Origin: Paraburkholderia ferrariae NBRC 106233
GTDB taxonomy: Bacteria; Pseudomonadota; Gammaproteobacteria; Burkholderiales; Burkholderiaceae
NCBI RefSeq assembly: GCF_000685035.1
Contig: NZ_BAYB01000007.1
Coordinates: forward strand, 248,001 to 312,000
Length of the DNA: 64,000 nt
Reading direction: 5' to 3'
Shown: one piece after another, positions 10,442 to 18,700 of the stretch
Position numbering within the stretch: position 1 is the stretch's first letter
Layout of the letters: every line of letters starts with the position of its first letter
The notes under the pieces: generated by a model
The model's database searches: none
The model's input: the letters and a program-made list of their open reading frames with translations, nothing else
What the model was told of the DNA's origin: nothing
Program-made: the position numbers and the translations under genes

Positions 10442-10861
10442 ATGACGAAACCCACTTTTGATTCGGTCGCGATCGGCGACGCGTTGCCGACCCTGACCCT
10501 GCCGCCGGTCGATCGCAAGATGCTCGCGCTGTTCGCCGGCGCGTCGGGCGATCACCATCCCGTTCATATCGACCTCGACTACGCGCGCCGGGCCGGCATG
10601 CCCGACGTGTTCGCGCACGGCATGCTGGGCATGGCGTGGCTCGGGCGGCTGATCACCGGATGGGCGCCGCAGGCGCAGTTACGTACGTTCAACGTGCGCT
10701 TCCAGGGCATCACGCACCTCGGCAACGTCGTCAGTTGCGGCGGACGGATCGTCGAAAAGCTCGAAGTCGGCGAAGAGCGTTGCGTACGCATCGAGGTGCA
10801 AAGCACCAACCAGTACGGACAGGTCAAGATCGCGGGCGAAGCACTCGTCGCGCTGCACTGA
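10442..10861 (+). CDS. MaoC-like (R)-specific enoyl-CoA hydratase, catalytic subunit
   Basis: A 139-residue hot-dog protein with the hydratase-2 motif SGDHHPVHID: Asp37 and His42 occupy the catalytic positions. The further motif GMPDVFAHGMLGMA is typical of MaoC domains. It would add water to a trans-2-enoyl-CoA to give the (3R)-hydroxyacyl-CoA, the isomer used by MFE-2 type pathways. It follows the degenerate MaoC subunit by 9 bp and probably works as its partner. Confidence 0.82.
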   Translation: MTKPTFDSVAIGDALPTLTLPPVDRKMLALFAGASGDHHPVHIDLDYARRAGMPDVFAHGMLGMAWLGRLITGWAPQAQLRTFNVRFQGITHLGNVVSCGGRIVEKLEVGEERCVRIEVQSTNQYGQVKIAGEALVALH

Positions 10862-10899
10862 ATCTGAATATTGTCAGGATACCGAAGGAGATCGAATTC

Positions 10900-11730
10900 A
10901 TGACACGCAAGCTCGAAGGAAAAGTGGCGCTGGTGACGGGATCGGGGCGCGGCATCGGTCATTCGATCGCGCTCAAGCTCGCGGGCGAAGGCGCTCGCGT
11001 CGTCGTCAACGATCTGGACGAGGCGCCCGCGCACGAAGCGGTGCAGGCCATTCGCGAGGCCGGCGGCGAAGCCGTGGCCTGCATCGGCAACGTGACGGCG
11101 CCCGATTTCGCGGAGCGCTTCGTCGGCACCGCCGTCGAGCACTACAAGGGGCTGGACATCATCGTCAACAACGCGGGCTACACGTGGGACAGCGTGATCC
11201 AGAAGATGACGGACGAGCAGTGGTACGCGATGATCGATTGCCATCTGACCGCGCCGTTCCGGATTCTTCGCGCCGCGCAACCGGTGATTCGCGCGCTGTC
11301 GAAAAGCGAGACGGAAGCGGGCCGGCGCGTCGTGCGCAAGGTCGTCAACATCTCGTCGGTCGCCGGTCTGTTCGGCAACGCGGGACAGGTCAACTATTCG
11401 GCGGGCAAGGCCGGCATCGTCGGGATGACGCAGACGCTCGCCAAGGAATGGGGGCGCCTGAACGTGACGGTCAACTGCGTGGCGTATGGCCTCATCAAGA
11501 CGCGCCTGACCAGCGGCGAGGCGGGCGCATCGACGGCCAACATCGAGGGCCGCGAGATCAAGGTCGGGGTGAATCCCGATCTGCTCGCCGCAATGGAGCG
11601 CGGGATTCCGCTGGGACGCGCCGGCACGCCCGACGAAGCCGCGGGCGCCGTGTATCTGTTCTGCACGCCGGAATCGGACTACGTGAGCGGCCAGACGCTG
11701 CTGTGCAGCGGCGGCCTCACCGGCATCTAG
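10900..11730 (+). CDS. SDR-family 3-hydroxyacyl-CoA dehydrogenase-like oxidoreductase
   Basis: A 276-residue classical short-chain dehydrogenase. It has the nucleotide-binding GSGRGIGHS at residues 13-21, NNAG, the catalytic Ser in NISSVAGLFG and the Tyr/Lys pair in VNYSAGKAG. A GAAGGAGAT site precedes ATG 10900. It resembles the dehydrogenase domain of MFE-2 and FabG-like proteins that act on (3R)-hydroxyacyl-CoA, which fits its place after two MaoC genes. The stereospecificity is inferred from that context. Confidence 0.85.
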   Translation: MTRKLEGKVALVTGSGRGIGHSIALKLAGEGARVVVNDLDEAPAHEAVQAIREAGGEAVACIGNVTAPDFAERFVGTAVEHYKGLDIIVNNAGYTWDSVIQKMTDEQWYAMIDCHLTAPFRILRAAQPVIRALSKSETEAGRRVVRKVVNISSVAGLFGNAGQVNYSAGKAGIVGMTQTLAKEWGRLNVTVNCVAYGLIKTRLTSGEAGASTANIEGREIKVGVNPDLLAAMERGIPLGRAGTPDEAAGAVYLFCTPESDYVSGQTLLCSGGLTGI

Positions 11731-11739
11731 GGAGACGCC

Positions 11740-12891
11740 ATGCTACCGCAACCGCATCGCCATCCGTGGATGGACTCCGAGATCGACGCCTTTCGCGATC
11801 AGGTGCGCCGCTACATCGCGGGCGAACTTTCTCCGCATCTGGACGAATGGCGACGCCAGGGCTATATCCCGCGCGAGACGTGGGCGGCGTTCGGGCAGAT
11901 GGGGTTTCTGCTGCCGGAGATGGACGAAGCCTGGGGCGGCGCGGGCGCGAGCCTCGCGTACCAGTGCGTGGTGCAGGACGAACTCGCCAGAGCCGAATTT
12001 CCCATGAGCGCGGCCGTGCACTCGATCGCGTCCCACTACATTCTCGATTACGGCACGCCAGAGCAGAAAGCGCGCTGGCTGCCGAAGCTGACGAGCGGCG
12101 AGCTGTTTGCGGGCATCGCGCTCACGGAGCCGGGCTGCGGCTCCGATCTCCAGGCGCTGCGCACGCGGGCGCGCCGGGACGGCGACGACTACGTGATCGA
12201 CGGCGCGAAGACGTTCATCACGAGCGGCTTCACCGCGAATCTGCTGGTGGTGGCGGTGCGCACGGGCGAGGCCGGCAGCCGCGGCGTCTCGCTGATCGTG
12301 GTCGAAACCGAAAATCTTCCGGGGTTCCAGGTGGGGCGACGGCTCGAGAAGCTCGGGCAGCACGCCTCCGATACCGCGGAGCTGTTTTTCGAGGGCGTGC
12401 GCGTGCCCGCCGACAACCTGCTGGGAGGCACGGAGGGCACCGGCTTTGCACAGCTCATGAGTCAGCTTCCGTACGAGCGCATGCTGATTGCCGTGCCGTC
12501 CGCGGCCGTGATCGAGCGCGTCGTCGAATTGACGCTCGAATATACTCAGCAGCGCAAAGTATTCGGCAAGCTGCTGTACGACCTGCAGAACACGCGCTTC
12601 AAGCTGGCCGAGTGCGCGACGCTGGCCCATGTCGTGCGCACCTTCGTCAACGATTGCGTGCAGCGTCTCGTCGATGGCGAGCTCGACGACACCGCCGCCT
12701 ACATGGCGAAATGGTGGGCCGCCGAGCAGCAATGCAAGGTCACGGACGAGTGCCTGCAGTTGTTCGGCGGATACGGCTACATGGTCGAGTATCCGGTCGC
12801 CCGCTTCTATGCCGACGCGCGCGTGCAGCGCATCTATGGCGGAGCGAACGAAATCATGAAGGAATTGATCGCGCGGAGGATGTCGTCGTGA
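11740..12891 (+). CDS. Long-chain-type acyl-CoA dehydrogenase
   Basis: A 383-residue flavoprotein with standard acyl-CoA dehydrogenase motifs: ALTEPGCGSD, TFITSGFTA, LEKLGQHASDTAELFF and IYGGANEIMKELIARR. The Glu found at the C-terminal YEG motif of medium- and short-chain enzymes is Gly here. Instead, Glu246 in QLPYERMLIA matches the catalytic base of the long-chain and isovaleryl branch. It would make the first 2,3-dehydrogenation of the acyl-CoA. Its last four bases overlap the next start (GTGA). Confidence 0.87.
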   Translation: MLPQPHRHPWMDSEIDAFRDQVRRYIAGELSPHLDEWRRQGYIPRETWAAFGQMGFLLPEMDEAWGGAGASLAYQCVVQDELARAEFPMSAAVHSIASHYILDYGTPEQKARWLPKLTSGELFAGIALTEPGCGSDLQALRTRARRDGDDYVIDGAKTFITSGFTANLLVVAVRTGEAGSRGVSLIVVETENLPGFQVGRRLEKLGQHASDTAELFFEGVRVPADNLLGGTEGTGFAQLMSQLPYERMLIAVPSAAVIERVVELTLEYTQQRKVFGKLLYDLQNTRFKLAECATLAHVVRTFVNDCVQRLVDGELDDTAAYMAKWWAAEQQCKVTDECLQLFGGYGYMVEYPVARFYADARVQRIYGGANEIMKELIARRMSS

Positions 12892-13979
12892 AGCCGCCTC
12901 TGGAGGGGATTCGCGTCGTCGAATTCGAAGGCATCGGCCCCGGCCCGCTGGCGGCCCGCATGCTCGCGGACATGGGCGCGGCGGTCACGGCGATCGCCCG
13001 TCCCGGCAAGAATGCCGTCACCGAAAAGATGGGGGCCGCGGCCAATGCGTTACGACGCGGCAAGACGGTCATCGAACTCGATCTCAAGCAGCCGGCCGGG
13101 CACGCGCAGGCGCTGGCGCTCGTCGCCGGCGCCGATGCGCTGATCGAGGGCAACCGGCCCGGCGTCATGGAATCGCTCGGTCTCGGCCCGGCCGAGTGCG
13201 CGCAGGTGAATCCGTCGCTCGTCTATGGCCGCATGACGGGCTGGGGGCAGCACGGGCCGCTTGCGCGCGCCGCCGGGCACGACCTCAATTACGTTGCGTT
13301 GACCGGTCTGCTTTCGTTGTCCGCGCGAAACGGCGGCGTGCCGATGGTGCCGCCGACGGTGGTCGGCGATGCGGCGGGCGCGCTGGGGCTCGCGTTCGGG
13401 ATTGCCTGTGCGCTGCCCGACGCGCGCACGAACGGCCGGGGGCGGATCGTGGACGGCGCGATCGTCGACGTGCTCGCGATGCTTGGCTCGCTCGCGCAGT
13501 GGGCGCGCGCGGGCGGCCAGCTCGACGGGGCGCAACCCAGTCTGTTCCACGACTCGCCGTTCTACGATGTCTATGCATGCGCCGACGGCCAGCACATTAC
13601 GGTGGGCGCACTCGAGCCGCAGTTCTATGCGCAACTGCTGGACAAGCTCGGTTTCGCCGATGTCGATCCGGCCACGCAATACGACGTTCAGACATGGCCG
13701 GCGCTCAAGGCGCGATTCGCGGCTTTGTTCGCGAGCCGCCCGCGCGCGCATTGGTGCGCATTGCTCGAGGGTACCGACGTCTGCTTTGCGCCGGTCTTGA
13801 GCCTCGCGGAGGCCGCTGCGCATCCGCACAATCTCGCTCGCGGCATCTATCGCGCCGATGCGAGCGGCGCGATCGACGTGCGCGGGGCACCGCGCTTTTT
13901 CCCGCTCTCGCAGGAACCGGCGGTCGATGCGCCGGACCGCGCTTCCGGTGCGCACGCGGCTGCCGGCGGTGCCGCATGA
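12888..13979 (+). CDS. Alpha-methylacyl-CoA racemase (CaiB/BaiF family)
   Basis: A 363-residue type III CoA-transferase-fold enzyme opening with GTG at 12888, overlapping the preceding stop. It keeps the three residues that define alpha-methylacyl-CoA racemase (mycobacterial MCR His126, Asp156 and Glu241): His131 in AAGHDLNYVALTG, Asp161 in PTVVGDAAGAL and Glu243 in VGALEPQFYAQLL. True CoA transferases of the family use a different Asp. The enzyme would interconvert 2R- and 2S-methylacyl-CoA, a step needed only when the carbon next to the thioester is branched, so it is the strongest clue to the operon's substrate. Confidence 0.85.
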   Translation: MKPPLEGIRVVEFEGIGPGPLAARMLADMGAAVTAIARPGKNAVTEKMGAAANALRRGKTVIELDLKQPAGHAQALALVAGADALIEGNRPGVMESLGLGPAECAQVNPSLVYGRMTGWGQHGPLARAAGHDLNYVALTGLLSLSARNGGVPMVPPTVVGDAAGALGLAFGIACALPDARTNGRGRIVDGAIVDVLAMLGSLAQWARAGGQLDGAQPSLFHDSPFYDVYACADGQHITVGALEPQFYAQLLDKLGFADVDPATQYDVQTWPALKARFAALFASRPRAHWCALLEGTDVCFAPVLSLAEAAAHPHNLARGIYRADASGAIDVRGAPRFFPLSQEPAVDAPDRASGAHAAAGGAA

Positions 13980-14025
13980 CATCGATTCAACGGGGCAGTG
14001 GCCCGGGACATAGGGGGGAGATGCA

Positions 14026-14817
14026 ATGATGAAGGAATCCGAAGGCATGGCGTGGGGCGTGGCGGACAATATCGGGCGGATCGTCCTGAAACGAGCGGAT
14101 CATGCGAATGCGATATCGCTCGCCTTGAGCCGCACGTTGTCCGATGCGATCGACGAGGTGCTCGATGCCGGGCCGCGCGTGGTGCTGCTGTCCGCCGAGG
14201 GGCGCATATTCTGCGCCGGCGGCGACATCATCGAATTCGTTTCGGCCGGGGACGCGCTCGATGCGCTTGTCGACGATATCCTGGAGCGTGTGCACCCGGC
14301 GCTCTATCGCCTCGCCACCGCGCCGATGCCGGTCGTGACGATGCTCGGGGGACCGGTCGGCGGCGCCGGCATCGGACTTGCGTTGTGCGCCGACTTCGTG
14401 CTGGCCGCCGAGTCGATGAAGCTGCGCACCGGCTACGTCTCGATCGGCTTGTCACCCGACGTGGGCGCTTCGTACTTTCTCGCACGCCGGGTGGGCGAAT
14501 TGCGCGCGCGGCAATGGCTGATGCTCGGCGATCCGATCGACGCGGCGCAATGCCTGGCCTGCGGCGCCGTCGATGCATTGGTTCCCGATGCGGAGCTTGC
14601 GGGTGCAACGGAAGATCTCGTTCAGCGCCTGGCCAGGTCCGCTAGCGGATCGCTGGGCAGCATCAAGCGCCTGTGCAGCGAGTCGTCGGCACGCAGCCTG
14701 AAAGCGCATCTCGATCTCGAACATGAACTGCTTCGTGCCTGCGCCGGCAGCGCGGACGCCAGGGAAGGGGTGCGCGCTTTCGTGGAAAAGCGGCGGCCGC
14801 GTTTCGGCCGGTGCTGA
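14026..14817 (+). CDS. Enoyl-CoA hydratase/isomerase-family protein
   Basis: A 263-residue crotonase-fold protein, last gene of the operon, with a GGGGGAGAT site before ATG 14026. It shows the CoA-binding loop FCAGGDIIEF and the oxyanion segment GGPVGGAGIGLALCADFVLA. By eye the two hydratase glutamates are not kept: the first position falls in GIGLAL and the second region reads GLSPDVGASYFLAR, closer to isomerase-type members with Asp. A double-bond isomerase, or a hydratase with altered specificity, is possible. It could act on unsaturated or isoprenoid intermediates. Confidence 0.75.
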   Translation: MMKESEGMAWGVADNIGRIVLKRADHANAISLALSRTLSDAIDEVLDAGPRVVLLSAEGRIFCAGGDIIEFVSAGDALDALVDDILERVHPALYRLATAPMPVVTMLGGPVGGAGIGLALCADFVLAAESMKLRTGYVSIGLSPDVGASYFLARRVGELRARQWLMLGDPIDAAQCLACGAVDALVPDAELAGATEDLVQRLARSASGSLGSIKRLCSESSARSLKAHLDLEHELLRACAGSADAREGVRAFVEKRRPRFGRC

Positions 14818-15208
14818 ATCGGCGGACAACGAGAGCACACGAAGTCTGGATACGACCTTCGCCGAAGAAGGCCGACCATATATAGAGAGAGTAGTAGGGT
14901 CAGCGGCGTCCGATTGCGGACCATTAAACAAACCGGCGGCGTTATCCAGCGGAACGGCAGGCCGTGGGTACGCAGCGCAGAACCGGGAAATTTCTGTTGC
15001 GACTTTGCGACATCCAGGGCACAATCCGGCCTCGTTATATTTTTGTTGTATTGGTGCGATCGATACTTGCGGAACGTCTTGGGTAGCGGCCTTGTGCAGC
15101 AAGGCAGGGGAGTTTTGGAGTCCCCCGGCGCCACCCGTTTCCGTTTCGGCCTACGCAGGTCGCAACAGCGCCCGCGTATAGGGCGCCGATCGATGGCATT
15201 CACCGCAC
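14818..15208. other. Intergenic region upstream of tRNA-Asp
   Basis: About 390 bp without a supported gene. It contains a more AT-rich stretch around 15030-15050 and presumably the tRNA promoter, but no clear -35/-10 pair stands out near the tRNA. Confidence 0.4.
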
Positions 15209-15285
15209 GGAGCGGTAGTTCAGTTGGTTAGAATACCGGCCTGTCACGCCGGGGGTCGCGGGTTCGAGCCCCGTCCGCTCCGCCA
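15209..15285 (+). tRNA. tRNA-Asp (anticodon GTC)
   Basis: A complete 77-nt cloverleaf. The acceptor arm GGAGCGG pairs with CCGCTCC, the D-arm region is TTCAGTTGGTTAGAA, the anticodon stem CCGGC/GCCGG encloses CTGTCAC with anticodon GTC at 15243-15245, the T-loop is TTCGAGC, and CCA is encoded. No integrase follows and its 3' end is not seen repeated. Confidence 0.97.
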
Positions 15286-15298
15286 GGATCCGTTAAGG

Positions 15299-15336
15299 AA
15301 GGCGAACCGAAGGTAAACTGCGGTTCGCCTTTTTTA
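15299..15336 (+). terminator. Rho-independent terminator of tRNA-Asp
   Basis: The stem AGGCGAACCG pairs with CGGTTCGCCT across an 11-nt loop and is followed by six T. Confidence 0.9.
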
Positions 15337-15396
15337 TTGTCTGCTGAGGTAATATCGGGCGTTCCGTTTTTGGGCGCTCTTTTTGCTCTTTCAAGC

Positions 15397-17337
15397 ATGC
15401 TCGACTTTTTCCGCAATCACAAACGCCTGATGATGTTCATGCTGCTCCTGGTGGTTCTGCCAGGGCTCGGCTTCGTCGGCATTCAAGGTTTCCGCGGCTT
15501 TTTCGACGAGAGTGCGAACGTCGCCAGCGTCAACGGCCACAAGATCACCCGCGTCGAGTACGACGGCGCAGCGCGTCAGCAGCTCGACCAGGCCCGCCAG
15601 ATCATGGGCGCGAACTTCGACGCCAGTCTCTTCGATACCCCGCAGCATCGCAAGGATATCCTCGACGGCCTGATCCAGCAGCGCGTGCTCGCCGACGAAA
15701 CGCAGCGCCTGCATCTCACGGCTTCGGACGACGCCGTGCGCCGCACGCTGCTGGCCGACCCCGTGATCTCGTCGCTGCGCAAGCCCGACGGTACGATGGA
15801 TCTCGACCGCTACAAGCAGTTGCTCGCCATGCAGGGCATGACGCCCGAGCAGTACGACGAGCGCGTGCGCTACAGTCTCGCGATGCAGCAGTTGCCCGGC
15901 GCCGTGATCGGCAGCGCCTTCACGCCGAAGTCGCTCGCGCAGCAGCTCATGTCGCTCTCCGAGCAGCAGCGCGAAGTGCAGGGTCTCGCGTTCCGCACGA
16001 CCGACTATGTGGCGAAGGTCAAGCCGACCGACGCGCAACTGCAAGCCTATTACGACGCGCACAAGAGCGACTTCGCGACGCCGGCCACGGCGCAGATCCA
16101 GTATCTGGTGCTTTCGGCGGCCACGGTCGCGGCGAACGTGCAGCCGTCCGACGCCGATCTCAAGCAGTACTACAACGACAACATCGCGAAGTACCGCACC
16201 GACGAAGAAGTGCGCGCGAGCCACATCCTGATCGCCGTGCCGAAGGACGCCAGCGCGGCCGATCGCGATGCCGCGAAGCAGAAGGCCGCGTCGATCCTCG
16301 CCGAAGTGAAGGCGCATCCGGACCAGTTCGCGCAGATCGCGCAGAAGGAGTCGCAGGACCCGGGTTCGGCGGCGAAGGGCGGCGACCTCGGCTATTTCGG
16401 CCGCGGCATGATCGCGGGCGGCGCAGCGTTCGACGACGCGGTGTTCAAGCTCAAGAAAGACGAGATCAGCGACGTGATCCAGTCGGACTTCGGCTATCAC
16501 ATCGTCAAGGTCACGGACATCAAGCCGGCGGTGACGAAGCCCTTCGACGACGTGAAGGCTTCCATCGTCAACGACGTGAAGACGCAGCAGGCAGCGAAGC
16601 TGCTCGCCGACGACGCGGACGGTTTCTCCTCGCTCGTCTATGAGCAGTCGAAGAGCCTGCAGCCCGCCGCGGACAAGTACAAGCTGACCGTCCAGACGGC
16701 TACCGTCACGCCGAAGCCGAATGCCGTGCTGCCGCCGGACAGCCCGCTGAACAACCAGAAGTTCCTCGATGCGGTGTTCGCGAGCGACTCGGTGAACCAG
16801 CACAACAACACCCAGGCGATCGATGTCGGCAACAGCACGCTGATCTCGGCGCACGTGACGAGCTTCCAGCCCGCGGCAACTCCGGCCTTCGCCGCGATCA
16901 AGGACGCCGTGCGCCAGAAGGTGGTGGCGCAGCAGGCCGCCGATCTCGCGCGCAAGGAAGGCGAGGCGAAGCTGGCCGATCTGCAGAAGTCGAAGGCAAC
17001 GGACGGTTTCTCGTCGGCGCTGAAGGTCTCGCGCAGCGATGCGCAAGGTCTGCCGCCCGCCGCGCTCTCCGCGGTCTTCAAGGCGGACGCGCAGAAGCTG
17101 CCGGCCTATGTCGGCGTGGATCTGGGCAACGACGGCTATGCGATCTATCGCGTGAATTCGGTCACGAACGGTCCCGCCGTCGATGGCACGCGCCTCGCCG
17201 CTGCACAGCAGCAACTCGCGCAGGTGAGCGGGCAGTCGCAGTTGCAGGCGTATCTCGACGCGCTGCGCGACCGCTCGAAGGTGAAGTACTACGGCTCGCT
17301 CGGTCCGGCTGGACAGTCCGGCGACCCGGGCCAGTAA
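15397..17337 (+). CDS. ppiD: PpiD-like periplasmic peptidyl-prolyl isomerase / chaperone
   Basis: A 646-residue membrane-anchored folding factor. A short cytoplasmic N-terminus ([11 protein letters not shown]) is followed by one transmembrane segment (about residues 12-33, ending [11 protein letters not shown]) and a SurA-like N-terminal chaperone region. A single parvulin domain lies at about residues 270-378 ([11 protein letters not shown] to [10 protein letters not shown]), and a long C-terminal periplasmic part follows. PpiD sits near the Sec translocon and receives emerging outer membrane proteins. ATG 15397 is chosen because it places the anchor directly after the start; the longer frame from 15337 runs through the tRNA terminator region. 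Confidence 0.88.
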   Translation: MLDFFRNHKRLMMFMLLLVVLPGLGFVGIQGFRGFFDESANVASVNGHKITRVEYDGAARQQLDQARQIMGANFDASLFDTPQHRKDILDGLIQQRVLADETQRLHLTASDDAVRRTLLADPVISSLRKPDGTMDLDRYKQLLAMQGMTPEQYDERVRYSLAMQQLPGAVIGSAFTPKSLAQQLMSLSEQQREVQGLAFRTTDYVAKVKPTDAQLQAYYDAHKSDFATPATAQIQYLVLSAATVAANVQPSDADLKQYYNDNIAKYRTDEEVRASHILIAVPKDASAADRDAAKQKAASILAEVKAHPDQFAQIAQKESQDPGSAAKGGDLGYFGRGMIAGGAAFDDAVFKLKKDEISDVIQSDFGYHIVKVTDIKPAVTKPFDDVKASIVNDVKTQQAAKLLADDADGFSSLVYEQSKSLQPAADKYKLTVQTATVTPKPNAVLPPDSPLNNQKFLDAVFASDSVNQHNNTQAIDVGNSTLISAHVTSFQPAATPAFAAIKDAVRQKVVAQQAADLARKEGEAKLADLQKSKATDGFSSALKVSRSDAQGLPPAALSAVFKADAQKLPAYVGVDLGNDGYAIYRVNSVTNGPAVDGTRLAAAQQQLAQVSGQSQLQAYLDALRDRSKVKYYGSLGPAGQSGDPGQ

Positions 17338-17359
17338 GGCCCGGTTCCGACCCGGTAGC

Positions 17360-17397
17360 AAAAAAAGCCCCGCGAAATTTCGCGGGGCTTTTGCTTT
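17360..17397. terminator. Bidirectional terminator between ppiD and the lipoprotein gene
   Basis: The stem AAGCCCCGCG (17365-17374) pairs with CGCGGGGCTT (17381-17390). There is a T-rich tract to the right, and a seven-base A run to the left that reads as T7 for leftward transcription. It lies between two convergent genes. Confidence 0.9.
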
Positions 17398-17438
17398 ATG
17401 GCGCGCGGCTCAAACGAGGCGGGAAAACAGCCGGGTTT

Positions 17439-17490
17439 TAGAGGCGGACGCTAGAGGCAGACTCTAGAGGCAGACTCTAGAGGCAGGCGC
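17439..17490. repeat. 13-bp tandem repeat, four copies
   Basis: Four copies of TAGAGGCNGNCNC: the two central copies are identical and the outer ones differ by one or two bases. On the minus strand the repeat begins with the last codons and TAG stop of the lipoprotein gene and then repeats that stop three more times in shifted frames. Confidence 0.9.
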
Positions 17491-17824
17491 TGATGTCGCT
17501 CGTGGCGTCGCTGCCCGCGCCGCCTCCGGAGCGAAAGCCCACCCACGTCTTGCTGTTGGCGGACCAGGCCGGACGGACAATCGCGGCCGCGCCGTTAGGC
17601 GGCTGCTGGCCCGGCACGTAGACGTCCATCGCCTGGTCGTTCGCCAGCATCGTTTGCGATACGACCTGTTGCTGCGAGCGATCGGCCCACTTCTGCGAGA
17701 TGCACTGCGCAACGGCGGCCGGCGGTTGCTGGCTTGTGCCGACGGACTGCGCGCCGCTCGGTATCGGTTGGTTGGCGCAGGCGCCCAGTGCTGCCGTTAC
17801 GAGAATAAGAGGTAAATATTTCAC
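17477..17824 (-). CDS. Small secreted lipoprotein of unknown function
   Basis: A 115-residue precursor starting at GTG 17824 after a strong GGAGGGAG site. The signal peptide ends in the lipobox ALGAC (Cys16), so the protein is probably lipid-anchored in the envelope. The mature part is Gln-, Pro- and Ser-rich with a central AQCISQKWADRSQQQV and a C-terminal NSKTWVGFRSGGGAGSD, with two Cys that might form a disulfide. Similar small lipoproteins are common in Burkholderiales; no function is known to me. The stop codon lies inside a 13-bp tandem repeat. Confidence 0.75.
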   Translation of the reverse strand: MKYLPLILVTAALGACANQPIPSGAQSVGTSQQPPAAVAQCISQKWADRSQQQVVSQTMLANDQAMDVYVPGQQPPNGAAAIVRPAWSANSKTWVGFRSGGGAGSDATSDISACL

Positions 17825-17980
17825 GCTTTTCTCCCTCCAGTCAGGGTCGGTCGGAACAGGACGAATGCCGCTCGTCCGGCGAGCAATCGATGGCCGGTCG
17901 CTCACGCCCCCGGCTTCGGGCGCGTTGCCGCGCGCCCATGGGCATGGGGCGGGACGGGAGCCAGGCTGCGCCGATACCGG

Positions 17981-18694
17981 TTAGTGCCTGGCGCCGCTGC
18001 CCAGCAGCGGCTTGAGCGTCGGCCATACGTTATCGAGCAGCAAAGGCTGTGCCTGCTCGGTGGGGTGCATCTGGTCGGACTGGAAAAGCTCGGGTTTGTC
18101 GGCAAGGCCGGCAAGCAGGAACGGCACCAGCGGCACGTCCAGTTCCTTCGAAAGCTGGCCGTACAGGCCGTGGAACTTCTGCGTGTAGTCGGGGCCGTAA
18201 TTGGGCGGCACGTACATGCCCACCAGCATCGGGCGTGCATTGCCCTTGCGGATGGCGGCGACGATGGCGCGCAGATTGCTGTCGGTGGTGGCGAGCGGCA
18301 CGCCGCGCAGCGCGTCGTTGGCGCCCAGTTCGACAATCACGATCGAGGGTTTGAGGCGCTGCATCACGAGCGGCAGGCGCGCGAGCCCGCCGCTCGTGGT
18401 GTCGCCGCTGATGCTCGCGTTCGCGACGCTATAATCGATCCGCTCGCTCGCGAGCCGCCGGCGCATCAGCGCGACCCAGCCCGTATCGCGCGGCAGGCCA
18501 TATTCGGCCGAAAGGCTGTCGCCGAGCACGACGATCAGCGGCTTCGCGGCGTCGGGGGCAGTGGCGGGCGGGGTGGCGGCGCGCGCCGCGGCGCATGTGG
18601 CAACAAGCGCGGCAACAAGTGGTGCAACAAGCAGCACGCGTGCGGCGGATGGTGCGCCGCGAAGCGCCTTGACGGTTAACCTGTGCTTGATCAT
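17981..18694 (-). CDS. tesA: TesA-like GDSL arylesterase / lysophospholipase
   Basis: A 237-residue exported SGNH hydrolase. The signal peptide (about residues 1-39) has an unusual hydrophobic core made of three tetrapeptides LLVA-PLVA-ALVA, coded by a 12-bp tandem repeat. The catalytic blocks are GDSLSAEYGL (nucleophile Ser60), SGDTTSGG, GANDALRG and the Asp/His of SDQMHPTEQAQ. E. coli TesA hydrolyses thioesters, arylesters and lysophospholipids in the periplasm. As in E. coli it is divergent from a YbbA-type ATPase gene; here the two start codons are only six bases apart. Confidence 0.9.
   Translation of the reverse strand: MIKHRLTVKALRGAPSAARVLLVAPLVAALVATCAAARAATPPATAPDAAKPLIVVLGDSLSAEYGLPRDTGWVALMRRRLASERIDYSVANASISGDTTSGGLARLPLVMQRLKPSIVIVELGANDALRGVPLATTDSNLRAIVAAIRKGNARPMLVGMYVPPNYGPDYTQKFHGLYGQLSKELDVPLVPFLLAGLADKPELFQSDQMHPTEQAQPLLLDNVWPTLKPLLGSGARH
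18600..18635. repeat. 12-bp tandem repeat in the tesA signal peptide, three copies
   Basis: Three units of GCAACAAG plus four variable bases. Being in frame, they code the repeated xLVA core of the signal peptide. Confidence 0.85.
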
Positions 18695-18700
18695 GTGCGA

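Noticed and set aside
15209..15285. tRNA-Asp as an attachment site of a genomic island
   Set aside because: No integrase follows, the tRNA 3' end is not repeated, and the next genes are housekeeping.
17439..17490. Possible CRISPR array
   Set aside because: The copies are 13 bp, directly adjacent and without spacers; no cas gene is present anywhere in the window.
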